Of a stretch of DNA of 37,109 nucleotides, positions 29,608 to 36,881 are shown in pieces. Location of the stretch: the IMG/VR virus record IMGVR_UViG_3300047353_000129, positions 1-37,109 of that record; one strand, 5' to 3'. This stretch comes from a virus. Position 1 is the stretch's first letter. The number at the start of each line of letters is the position of its first letter. The position numbers and the translations under genes were made by a program. The notes beneath the pieces are model-generated. The model ran no database searches. It was given only the letters and a program-made list of their open reading frames with translations, and was not told the DNA's origin.

Positions 29608-31064
29608 GTTGTAGATTAATAATACAAGACGAAGTAAACATTAAACTAGAAGGTTTAGATGTAGATGTACGCCGTAAATTATCAAATGCATTGAAGTTTG
29701 AAGTACCATATGCAAGGTATATGCCGCAATATAAACTAGGTCGTTGGGACGGCAAGGTTGCATTTTTTGGTATAGGTGGTACAGGTTATGTTAATCATTT
29801 AGACACAGTAGTTTCAATATTACAAAAAGAAAATGTTGAAATAGTAGACATTGTAGATCAAAGACATCCTATTCAATTAAACTTCACCCCAGTAACAAAA
29901 GATTACTGGAAGGATCAAGGCATCCAATGGCCCGAAGGTCACCCTGCAGAAGGTGAAGACATTATTCTACGTGATTACCAAGTTGAAGCCATCAACAACT
30001 TCCTTGATAATCCGCAGAGCTTGCAACAGATTGCAACTGGTGCAGGTAAAACTATTACCACAGCAACATTAAGTCATATCAGTGAGCCTTACGGACGTAG
30101 TCTTGTAATTGTGCCAAATAAATCTCTTGTTGAACAAACGGAAGAGGATTATATAAACTGTGGACTCGACGTCGGTGTATACTTTGGTGATAGGAAACAA
30201 CTTGGCAAGACTCATACTATTTGTACTTGGCAGAGCTTAAACATCTTAGATAAGAAAACTAAAGATGGTTCTGCTGTGCTGAGTCTTGCTGAATTTTTAG
30301 AAGGTGTAAGCACAATTATTATTGACGAAGTACACCAAGCAAAAGCAGAAGTATTAAAAAAATTACTTACACAAAACTTACGTAATGCTCCAATACGTTG
30401 GGGACTTACTGGAACTATTCCAAAAGAAAAGTTTGAGTTTGAAAGTATACATGCAAGTATTGGACCAGTTATTGGACATATTACTGCAAAAGAATTACAA
30501 GACAAAGGCGTACTTGCTGAATGTCATGTTAATGTAGTACAGTTAATCGATGTTGTTGAACACAGAGATTATCAATCAGAATTAAAATATCTAGTAACAG
30601 ATAGTAATAGATTAGAATATATAGGCAAATTATTAAACACAGTTTCTCAGTCAGGCAATACTTTAATATTAGTAGATAGAATTAGTGCAGGACAACAGTT
30701 AGCAGAGCTTATTCCTGGTAGCACATTTGTTAGTGGCACAGTTAAGGTTAAAGACAGAAAAGAAACATACGACGAGATTAAGGAAGGTACTAACAAAGTT
30801 ATTATTGCTACATATGGTGTAGCGGCTGTTGGTCTTAACATTCCTAGAATTTTCAATCTTGTACTTATTGAACCCGGCAAAAGTTTTGTTAGGGTTATAC
30901 AAAGTATAGGTAGAGGCGTAAGAAAGGCAAAGGACAAGGACTTCGTACAAATATGGGATTTAACATCTACATGTAAGTATGCGAAGAGACATTTAACACA
31001 ACGAAAAAAATTCTATAAGGAAGCACAATATCCTTTCACTATAGAAAAAGTAGAATGGAACTAA
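29604..31064 (+). CDS. uvsW: UvsW-like DNA helicase (486 aa)
   Basis: Superfamily 2 helicase for recombination-dependent replication and R-loop/fork processing. The N-terminal ~110 residues match the UvsW-specific domain (YMPQYKLGRWDGKVAFF). Then LRDYQ, Walker A ATGAGKT (144-150), DEVH box (241-244), GLTGTIP, SGTVKVKDR, ATYGVAAVGLNIP and QSIGRGVRK (motif VI arginine fingers). T4 UvsW is ~500 aa. Start at ATG 29604, overlapping the upstream stop; longer in-frame starts lie inside the upstream gene. The next gene starts 3 nt after the stop. Confidence 0.93.
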   Translation: MSCRLIIQDEVNIKLEGLDVDVRRKLSNALKFEVPYARYMPQYKLGRWDGKVAFFGIGGTGYVNHLDTVVSILQKENVEIVDIVDQRHPIQLNFTPVTKDYWKDQGIQWPEGHPAEGEDIILRDYQVEAINNFLDNPQSLQQIATGAGKTITTATLSHISEPYGRSLVIVPNKSLVEQTEEDYINCGLDVGVYFGDRKQLGKTHTICTWQSLNILDKKTKDGSAVLSLAEFLEGVSTIIIDEVHQAKAEVLKKLLTQNLRNAPIRWGLTGTIPKEKFEFESIHASIGPVIGHITAKELQDKGVLAECHVNVVQLIDVVEHRDYQSELKYLVTDSNRLEYIGKLLNTVSQSGNTLILVDRISAGQQLAELIPGSTFVSGTVKVKDRKETYDEIKEGTNKVIIATYGVAAVGLNIPRIFNLVLIEPGKSFVRVIQSIGRGVRKAKDKDFVQIWDLTSTCKYAKRHLTQRKKFYKEAQYPFTIEKVEWN

Positions 31065-31067
31065 CAT

Positions 31068-31574
31068 ATGAGAATATTAACGCTAGAAAATAAATCGTTT
31101 GAACTAAACGATATGCCAGAACAGATTGAAGATGAAATACGATTTGCTGTATTAGATAACAGTGACCCAAAAGAAACAGATTTCTTTTTTGTACCAATGA
31201 TCTTTTTAGAATCATTTAGTGCGCCAGCAATGGTAATGGAAATTAATGGAAAAGAAATAATGATGCCAGTTGATTGGAGCATTGCAGTAGGTGATAGTGA
31301 AAGTGGATCTGACTTAGAAGTACTACCACTAACAAGTATTAATGATAGAGGATTTGAAGCATTCCTCTTTAATCCGTTAACAAGTTTTAAAGTTGACTTT
31401 GGCACTGTAAAGATTACTAACTTTTACTCAGATGTAAAATGGTATTTTCCAAAAGTAAAGAACGGACAGTTACTTTCAATACCTATTACAGAAGGCGACA
31501 ATCCTTTGTGTGCATTTTTTATTAAAGAGATAAGCAGACAAAGTGAAGTTATAGACTTTGGTCAGTTATTATAA
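31068..31574 (+). CDS. Conserved marine T4-like phage protein (168 aa)
   Basis: Function unknown, but the text is characteristic of marine T4-like phages: RFAVLDNSDPKETDFFFVPMIFLESFSAPAMV, MMPVDWSIAVGD, LEVLPLTSINDRGFEAFLFNPL and GDNPLCAFFIKEISRQSEVIDFGQL. A beta-rich single domain without catalytic signature, 3 nt after uvsW. In such phages it tends to sit beside uvsW, which suggests a replication or regulatory link. That is recalled and inferred, not shown here. Confidence 0.75.
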   Translation: MRILTLENKSFELNDMPEQIEDEIRFAVLDNSDPKETDFFFVPMIFLESFSAPAMVMEINGKEIMMPVDWSIAVGDSESGSDLEVLPLTSINDRGFEAFLFNPLTSFKVDFGTVKITNFYSDVKWYFPKVKNGQLLSIPITEGDNPLCAFFIKEISRQSEVIDFGQLL

Positions 31575-31584
31575 GGAGAAACAC

Positions 31585-31941
31585 ATGACTTTAAAAGCAG
31601 GAAAAATATGGGGTCAAACAGAACTGATTCACGCAAACGGTGTACTAGAGTTTCATCGTATTGAATATAAAGGCGGATTTAAATGTTCAGAACACGAACA
31701 CAAATTTAAATGGAACGGCTTCTTTGTTGAGTCAGGCAAGATGTTAGTACGTGTTTGGCAAGACGATCAAGAAGGATTAGTTGACGAAACTATTTTAAAT
31801 CCAGGAGACTTTATGCAAGTAAAGCCAGGCAAAGTACATCAGTTTGAAGGAATAGAAGATGGTGTAGCATTTGAACTATACTGGGCAGAGTTTAATCACG
31901 ATGATATTGTTAGACGTACAGTAGGAAGTCCAGTTAAGTAA
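31585..31941 (+). CDS. Cupin-fold protein with intact metal site (118 aa)
   Basis: Cupin motif 1: CSEHEHKFKWNGFFVESGKM (H-x-H, then E and G), motif 2: PGDFMQVKPGKVHQFEG (P-G-x2-H). These histidines and Glu normally hold a divalent metal. Related to mannose-6-phosphate isomerase-like or sugar-binding cupins. The ATG at 31585 has AAGGAGA before it. The stop overlaps the start of the methyltransferase at 31941 (TAATG), suggesting a coupled pair in sugar modification. Contrasts with the cupin at 700-1083, which lacks the histidines. Confidence 0.78.
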   Translation: MTLKAGKIWGQTELIHANGVLEFHRIEYKGGFKCSEHEHKFKWNGFFVESGKMLVRVWQDDQEGLVDETILNPGDFMQVKPGKVHQFEGIEDGVAFELYWAEFNHDDIVRRTVGSPVK

Positions 31942-32468
31942 TGTACAGTAAAAAGTACATAGAAGAGCTTCGTATAATACATGCTGACAAAACACGACTC
32001 AAAGGGTTTGGCGGCAAGATGAAAGACTTAGGTGAATTTCATACTTACATGGACAAATGGAATCCTTCTAGTGTACTCGACTATGGCTGTGGTAAAGGTA
32101 CTATACTTGGTAAATTAAAAGAACAGTATCCAGACACAGGCTTTGCAGGATATGATCCTGCTGTAGTTTATTATGCAAATGGTGCAACTGAAGTAGACTG
32201 TGTATTCAGCAACGATGTATTAGAACACATTGAGCCTGAATTTATTGGGCAAGTATTACATCATATAGATACACTTGCTAACAAGTACATATGGTTGCGT
32301 ATAGATACCCTACCAGCTCGTAAAAGATTATCAGACGGTCGCAACGCTCATTTAATAATTGAAGACCAAGACTGGTGGACTGAAATGATACAGCACAGCA
32401 TAGACGGAATTGTCGTTTATAATAATGTTAATAAAAAAGGTAAACTAGATGTCGCAATCGAAAAATAA
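31941..32468 (+). CDS. Class I SAM methyltransferase, copy B (175 aa)
   Basis: Paralog of the gene at 21989: VLDYGCGKGTILGKL (45-59), SNDVLEHIEPEF (90-101), and RLSDGRNAHLIIEDQDWW (129-146). The start overlaps the cupin stop by one base. The N-terminal MYSKKYIEELRIIHADKT also parallels the NEYVEELKILHNKKT of copy A. Sequence between motifs has diverged, so acceptors may differ. It is three genes upstream of kdsA-kdsB and close to metK, the SAM source. Confidence 0.82.
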   Translation: MYSKKYIEELRIIHADKTRLKGFGGKMKDLGEFHTYMDKWNPSSVLDYGCGKGTILGKLKEQYPDTGFAGYDPAVVYYANGATEVDCVFSNDVLEHIEPEFIGQVLHHIDTLANKYIWLRIDTLPARKRLSDGRNAHLIIEDQDWWTEMIQHSIDGIVVYNNVNKKGKLDVAIEK

Positions 32469-32730
32469 AATGGTACCAGGTGCCGCACTAATATACGAAC
32501 GCACCGACGGAGTTGTATATGCAAGATATAGAGACGCACCTCATAATAAATTACCACGTTGGATTATAGGTGGTGACCCAGCAGGGGTTGCTAGAGCACA
32601 AGGCGATTTATTAAGTTATGCTGAATGGCAAGAATTGTGCGAACTATCAGAAGTTTATCCAACTTTAAAAAAGTTATTAGATCAACTAGTAACAACATAC
32701 TATACTGTTAAAGAAACTCAACATAACTGA
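32449..32730 (+). CDS. Conserved small phage protein (93 aa)
   Basis: Not named. Begins MSQSKNKMVPGAALIYERTDGVVYARYRDAP then NKLPRWIIGGDP, a short beta-hairpin domain conserved in marine phages, and a helical C-terminus (YAEWQELCELSEVYPTLKKLLDQL). Overlaps the methyltransferase by 20 nt; the AUG region contains no strong Shine-Dalgarno, so coupling is likely. A later in-frame ATG (MVPGAAL) is a possible alternative start. Function unknown. Confidence 0.7.
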   Translation: MSQSKNKMVPGAALIYERTDGVVYARYRDAPHNKLPRWIIGGDPAGVARAQGDLLSYAEWQELCELSEVYPTLKKLLDQLVTTYYTVKETQHN

Positions 32731-32743
32731 GTAAGGGGTTAAT

Positions 32744-33838
32744 ATGAACAATTATATTTTTACAAGCGAAAGCGTAAGCAACGGACACCCAGATAAGGTA
32801 GCTGATCAAATTAGTGATGCACTTGTTGACGCTGGTCTAAAAGCAGGTGACGAAACTACTCGTGTTGCTGTAGAAACACTAGTAACTACTAACATGGTAA
32901 CGTTAGCCGGAGAAGTAAAGAACTTTAATGTAAGCAAAGACGAAGTAAAAGAAATTGTCCGAAACAAAGTTAAAGAAATTGGTTACGAACAAGATGGCTT
33001 TCATTGGGAGAACTTAAAAATTTATAATGAAATACATAATCAAAGTTCGGACATTGCATTAGGTACAGACGACTTTGGCGCAGGCGACCAAGGACTTATG
33101 TTTGGATATGCTTGCAACGATAATGAAGCATACATGCCTGCTCCAATATATTATGCACACAATATTTTAGAATCATTAAATACTGTTAGAAAAACTGTAG
33201 ACTTTTTAGGACCAGATGCAAAGTCACAAGTAAGTATAGAGTATCAAGGACACAAACCAAAACGTGTTGATCAAATTGTTATCAGCACACAACACGCCGA
33301 AGGCAAAAACGAGATAGCTTCGGCACTAGCACAACAGTCAGCAGTTGCTGTATTAGGAGACTTAATCGATGAAAAAACTACATGGCATCTTAACCCTACT
33401 GGAAATTTCGTTATTGGGGGTCCTGACGGTGATGCTGGTGTTACTGGGCGAAAAATTATTGTTGATACTTATGGGGGTTTTGCTCCTCATGGTGGCGGTG
33501 CGTTTAGTGGCAAAGACCCAACAAAAGTCGACAGAAGTGCAGCCTACATGGCCAGATGGCTCGCCAAAAATGTAGTAGCAGATGACATGGCAGATTGGTG
33601 TCAGATACAACTATCATATGCAATTGGTGTTAAAGAACCTACTAGCATCTATATTGATAGCAACGGACATAATCGAAGTATTGAAAAGTTTATTCGTAAC
33701 GAAATTGATCTAACACCTAAAGGAATAATTGATAGATTTGATCTGTTTAACTTCCATGAGTATAGTGCTAATTGCGTATACGGACATTTTGGAAATAAAG
33801 ATGTTCCTTGGGAACAAATAGGATGGGAGAAATCATGA
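32744..33838 (+). CDS. metK: S-adenosylmethionine synthetase (364 aa)
   Basis: Makes SAM from methionine and ATP. All signature regions are present: TSESVSNGHPDKVADQISDA (His15 region), GAGDQGLMFGYA (112-123, the flexible-loop hexapeptide region), LNPTGNFVIGGPDGDAGVTGRK (216-237) and GGFAPHGGGAFSGKDPTKVDRSAAY (244-268, P-loop-like). Bacterial MetK is ~385 aa, so it is nearly full length. AAGGGG precedes the ATG. Codons around 33395-33515 differ from the rest of the gene (many GGG and NNT). It shares an ATGA overlap with the next gene. At least four methyltransferases in this window could use its product. Confidence 0.95.
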   Translation: MNNYIFTSESVSNGHPDKVADQISDALVDAGLKAGDETTRVAVETLVTTNMVTLAGEVKNFNVSKDEVKEIVRNKVKEIGYEQDGFHWENLKIYNEIHNQSSDIALGTDDFGAGDQGLMFGYACNDNEAYMPAPIYYAHNILESLNTVRKTVDFLGPDAKSQVSIEYQGHKPKRVDQIVISTQHAEGKNEIASALAQQSAVAVLGDLIDEKTTWHLNPTGNFVIGGPDGDAGVTGRKIIVDTYGGFAPHGGGAFSGKDPTKVDRSAAYMARWLAKNVVADDMADWCQIQLSYAIGVKEPTSIYIDSNGHNRSIEKFIRNEIDLTPKGIIDRFDLFNFHEYSANCVYGHFGNKDVPWEQIGWEKS

Positions 33839-33993
33839 GTGACGAACAATGGGTAGATGACAGTTTAATGTTAACTAAGTTACACGACTTAGCAAGAGAA
33901 CAAAATAATAAAGAGCTACGAGAAATAGCCGATAGGTTTAGTGATCTAATAAACCGAGCTCAGGGTCGTAGACATTGGACTGGCAATGAATAA
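33835..33993 (+). CDS. Small hypothetical protein (52 aa)
   Basis: MSDEQWVDDSLMLTKLHDLAR, then a charged helix (NNKELREIADRFSDLINRAQGRRHW). Single amphipathic helix-turn-helix-like protein with no known family. Starts on the metK stop (ATGA), and its end overlaps the next small gene by 8 nt; the tight packing argues that it is real. Confidence 0.6.
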   Translation: MSDEQWVDDSLMLTKLHDLAREQNNKELREIADRFSDLINRAQGRRHWTGNE

Positions 33994-34117
33994 ATGTAGT
34001 ACGTGTGGTGAAAGGGTATTTGAAATAAAGTATCATACCCCAGATCATCAACATGTATTTTGTGATGCATATTGCTCACATGAATATTATAAACAAAGGA
34101 GAGACGATGAGACATAG
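33986..34117 (+). CDS. Tiny zinc-binding protein (43 aa)
   Basis: Reads MNKCSTCGERVFEIK, then HTPDHQHVFCDAYCSHEYYKQRRDDET. Two Cys pairs, C4-x2-C7 and C26-x3-C30, with nearby His residues (17, 21, 23, 32) make a treble-clef or FCS/MYM-like zinc site. It overlaps the preceding gene by 8 nt and the following one by 11 nt, filling what would otherwise be a 113-nt gap. Weak Shine-Dalgarno. The regular Cys spacing and the perfect packing support it. Could be a DNA- or protein-binding adaptor; no function known. Confidence 0.6.
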   Translation: MNKCSTCGERVFEIKYHTPDHQHVFCDAYCSHEYYKQRRDDET

Positions 34118-34331
34118 GATAGCAGGAGTAATTTTCCTAGCATTAGGAACATACTTCTTTATGCAGGATATGTTACCAGACTCAATGGGTGCAGGAGCTG
34201 CAATGACAACGCATCACGGAGTTCATAGCAATACATTACTAGGCTTAGGAGAAATGACATGGATGTGGTTTACAATGGCACTTGTACATTTCTTTATACG
34301 TGATTGTAATTGCAAGGAGTGTAACAAGTGA
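34107..34331 (+). CDS. Small two-TM membrane protein with His/Cys clusters (74 aa)
   Basis: AAGGAG is followed by ATG at 34107. Hydrophobic segments at about 5-20 (AGVIFLALGTYFFMQ) and 50-64 (MTWMWFTMALVHFFI) would cross the membrane. The linking loop has THHGVH and the tail has CNCKEC (Cys67, 69, 72): possible metal ligands on opposite or same sides. The positive N-terminus MRHR suggests the N-terminus and the C-terminus are both cytoplasmic. No known family. The GTG of kdsA overlaps its stop, so it is co-translated with the Kdo genes. An envelope role is inferred. Confidence 0.65.
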   Translation: MRHRIAGVIFLALGTYFFMQDMLPDSMGAGAAMTTHHGVHSNTLLGLGEMTWMWFTMALVHFFIRDCNCKECNK

Positions 34332-35101
34332 GAATTATAGCAGGACCATGTCAGCACGAGTCACTAGAGCAAAGTTTAAGAATTGCTGTAGAATGTAAAC
34401 GTGTATGCGATAAACTTGGTATTGAATATTATTTCAAAGCAAGTTATGACAAAGCAAATCGCACAAGTGCATCTGGTATACGTGGCCAAGGTTTGGCTGC
34501 CACAATGGAAGACTTTAGATTTTTAAAACAAGAGTTGAATGTCAAGATACTAACTGATGTACACAATCAAAATGAAATATTAAAAATTGGCGCATATTAT
34601 GATGACGCTGTTGATGTTATACAGATACCTGCATTCCTTTGCAGACAAACAGACTTAATAAAAGCTGCATGTAAAACAGGTAAAATAGTAAATATAAAAA
34701 AAGGTCAGTTCTTAGCACCTTGGGATATGAAAGGTGTACTAAGTAAAACTAAAGGTGCAAAAGAAGTTTGGATAACTGAACGAGGAACTAGTTTTGGATA
34801 TAATACTCTTGTCGTGGATTTCACTGGTCTACAGTATATGCTTGATAATTATGATGTGCCTATCGTGTTGGATGGCACTCACGCAGTACAGAAGCCGGGA
34901 GGACAGGGTGACTCTAGTGGCGGTAATCGTGATTATGTCCCTGGGCTCGTTCGTGCTGGGTCTGCTCTTGGGATCGACTCCTTCTTTATGGAAGTCCATG
35001 CTGACCCTGATGTAGCACCTAGTGACGGACCTAATATGTTACGACTAGAAGACTTTGAAGGAGTGGTACGTGACATCGTCAGCTATTCTTATACCAGCTA
35101 G
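34328..35101 (+). CDS. kdsA: KdsA, Kdo-8-phosphate synthase, metal-dependent class (257 aa)
   Basis: Condenses arabinose-5-phosphate with phosphoenolpyruvate to Kdo-8-phosphate. Family motifs: IAGPCQHES (4-12), FKASYDKANRTS (36-47), TDVH (76-79), IQIPAFLCRQTDL, NIKKGQFLAPWDM (122-134), DGTHAVQKPGGQG (182-194), FFMEVHADPDVAPSDGPNML. Cys8, His185, Glu222 and Asp233 are the four metal ligands of class II (Aquifex-type) enzymes; E. coli has Asn in place of the Cys. The start is GTG 34328 with AAGGAG upstream, overlapping the previous stop. Overlaps kdsB by 32 nt. Codon use in 34790-35020 is unlike the first half. Confidence 0.94.
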   Translation: MRIIAGPCQHESLEQSLRIAVECKRVCDKLGIEYYFKASYDKANRTSASGIRGQGLAATMEDFRFLKQELNVKILTDVHNQNEILKIGAYYDDAVDVIQIPAFLCRQTDLIKAACKTGKIVNIKKGQFLAPWDMKGVLSKTKGAKEVWITERGTSFGYNTLVVDFTGLQYMLDNYDVPIVLDGTHAVQKPGGQGDSSGGNRDYVPGLVRAGSALGIDSFFMEVHADPDVAPSDGPNMLRLEDFEGVVRDIVSYSYTS

Positions 35102-35759
35102 ATATAACAGCACACGTTACCCTGGAAAGCCATTGTGTATGTTAGATGGTGTTCCCATGATAAAACGTGTGTATGACGCTTGTATTGCGTCTAAGATACC
35201 AACATACGTGCTTACTGATGATATGCGTATTGCAGAAGTAATCCCTACTAGACATTCGTGGGTTGACGAAGTAGATGAATATGCTAACGGTACAGAACGA
35301 TGTGCAGGTGCTGTAAAACATTGTCCGTTGTTATCAGAGTACACTGAGTTTATTAATGTACAAGGTGACATGCCTGATGTTGACGTTGCTATGATACAAC
35401 AAGTAAGTTGGCATCTAAAACATCACTCTGTAACAACAGCGTTTACAGAGATGCCTAAAGAAAAACAAGATGACCCTAATACAGTTAAGATGGTACGTTC
35501 AGGAGATCGAGCTCTGTGGTTTGGCAGAGGCATGACTGGCTATGGCGATTGGCACTTAGGCATATACGGATATAGAAGAGATGCATTAGAAAAATATTCA
35601 ACACTTGAAGTAACACAAGAAGAAAATATTGAGCAACTAGAACAGTTGCGGTGGCTCAAAAACGGTTGGCAAATAGGTTGTTTGAGTGTACAATATAATG
35701 GAGTAGAAATAAACGCACCTGAGGATGTAGACTTATGGCACAAGATAAATTCCCAATAA
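35070..35759 (+). CDS. kdsB: KdsB-like CMP-Kdo synthetase (229 aa)
   Basis: Activates Kdo with CTP. The N-terminal IPARYNSTRYPGKPL (8-22) is the CTP-binding signature; then GVPMIKRVYDAC, ANGTERCAGA (as in SGTERCAE), INVQGDMPDVD (the NxQGDxP motif) and a C-terminal EINAPEDVDLW. E. coli KdsB is 248 aa. GTG at 35070 is taken as start since AAGGAG ends 6 nt before it, giving MTSSAILIPARY; an upstream TTG at 35055 has no such site. Sits inside the kdsA 3' end, so the two are translated together. A different CMP-sugar specificity is possible but, next to kdsA, Kdo is the natural substrate. Confidence 0.9.
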   Translation: MTSSAILIPARYNSTRYPGKPLCMLDGVPMIKRVYDACIASKIPTYVLTDDMRIAEVIPTRHSWVDEVDEYANGTERCAGAVKHCPLLSEYTEFINVQGDMPDVDVAMIQQVSWHLKHHSVTTAFTEMPKEKQDDPNTVKMVRSGDRALWFGRGMTGYGDWHLGIYGYRRDALEKYSTLEVTQEENIEQLEQLRWLKNGWQIGCLSVQYNGVEINAPEDVDLWHKINSQ

Positions 35760-36202
35760 AAGATGTATTAGCATCTATTGATCTAAACGGCAAAGGCGTT
35801 TGGAAAGAACTATCTCCCGAACAACAAAAGTCTGTAAGTTTTTGGTTGTTAAACAGATACGTTAGTGCTGTTAGAGGAAGCCGTGATAAACAAGAGATGG
35901 CTATATTCAAAGTTAACGAACACTACAACAAACATTTTAATACAATAGGTGTTGGTAAAGAAAAAGGACATCCACTACTAATGTGGCAACTATTGTGTAC
36001 TAGTGGTAACTGGGGCGACATACAATTTCACCCATACATTGGTTTCAAGAAGAAAGGTGGCAATAACAATCATGCAATCAAACTACTTGAACAAGTGTAC
36101 CCTAACATGAAGACAGACGAGGTTGAATTACTTGCTAGAATATCTACAACAAAAGAACTTAAACAACTCGCGGAAGAACATGACATTGCAACAAAACTCT
36201 AA
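35735..36202 (+). CDS. gp62: gp62-like clamp loader small subunit (155 aa, putative)
   Basis: Resembles the short gp62 proteins of marine T4-like phages: FPIKDVLASIDLNGKGVWKEL, QKSVSFWLLNRYVSAVRGS, NEHYNKHF, HPLLMWQLLCTSGN, IQFHPYIGFKKK, and a C-terminal DEVELLARISTTKELKQLAEEH. gp62 works with gp44 to load the sliding clamp. It is shorter than T4 gp62 (187 aa), and I see no gp44 in the window, so the call rests on recalled similarity. Overlaps kdsB by 25 nt; GAGGAT precedes the ATG. Confidence 0.6.
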   Translation: MAQDKFPIKDVLASIDLNGKGVWKELSPEQQKSVSFWLLNRYVSAVRGSRDKQEMAIFKVNEHYNKHFNTIGVGKEKGHPLLMWQLLCTSGNWGDIQFHPYIGFKKKGGNNNHAIKLLEQVYPNMKTDEVELLARISTTKELKQLAEEHDIATKL

Positions 36203-36881
36203 ACCTAAACCGTTTGTATGTGAGTACTGTGGCACAGGATATTCCCGTGAAAAAACATTACTGGTCCATATGTGTGAGCAGAAACGCAGACACTTACAAC
36301 AAAAAGAAAAACGTGTACAGTTAGGGTTTTATGCATTCAATCAGTTTTATAAATTAAGTGCAGGTGCAAGAAAAGATAAAACATATAAAGAGTTTTGTAA
36401 AAGTTCTTACTACAATGCATTTGTAAAGTTTGGAAGTTTTATTAATAATGTAAAGCCATTGTATCCTGAAAAGTATATTGACTATGTAGTAACTAGTGGA
36501 GTTAAACTTGACCACTGGTGTCGTGAAGACATGTATGAAAAATATGCAATTAACCTAATACGTAAAGAAGGTGTTGAAACAGCACTAGAACGTAGTGTAA
36601 TGACTATGATGGAATGGGCTGAAGAAAACAATAGTGTATGGAATCATTATTTTAACTATGTAAGTTTAAATAGAGCGGTGTGGCACATAAAGGACGGAAA
36701 GATAAGTCCTTGGCTAGTGCTAAACTGTAATAGCGGAAAAGAAATGCTAGGTAAGTTTAACGATGAACAATTAGGAATGATATATAGTATTACTGATCCC
36801 AAACATTGGGCTGTACGGTTTCAAAGACAGCCGTCAGATGTTGCTCTTGTAAAAGAAGTAGCAAAGGAGAGCAATTTATAA
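36180..36881 (+). CDS. Zinc-finger phage protein (233 aa)
   Basis: An N-terminal C2HC finger, FVCEYCGTGYSREKTLLVHMCEQ (C-x2-C-x12-H-x-C), is followed by a basic helix KRRHLQQKEKR. The rest is helical with conserved-looking blocks: GFYAFNQFYKL, YNAFVKFGSFINNVKPLYPEKYIDYVVTSGVKLDHW and SPWLVLNCNSGKEML. Typical of marine T4-like phages, function unknown; DNA binding in replication or transcription is plausible from the finger and the neighbours. ATG 36180 is used since it sits before the finger, with GGAAG upstream; it overlaps the gp62-like gene by 23 nt. Confidence 0.75.
   Translation: MTLQQNSKPKPFVCEYCGTGYSREKTLLVHMCEQKRRHLQQKEKRVQLGFYAFNQFYKLSAGARKDKTYKEFCKSSYYNAFVKFGSFINNVKPLYPEKYIDYVVTSGVKLDHWCREDMYEKYAINLIRKEGVETALERSVMTMMEWAEENNSVWNHYFNYVSLNRAVWHIKDGKISPWLVLNCNSGKEMLGKFNDEQLGMIYSITDPKHWAVRFQRQPSDVALVKEVAKESNL

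Noticed and set aside
32700-32744. SAM riboswitch upstream of metK
   Set aside because: Only 13 nt are non-coding before metK, and the 5-bp ACTCA/TGAGT repeat is too small; no riboswitch core is visible.
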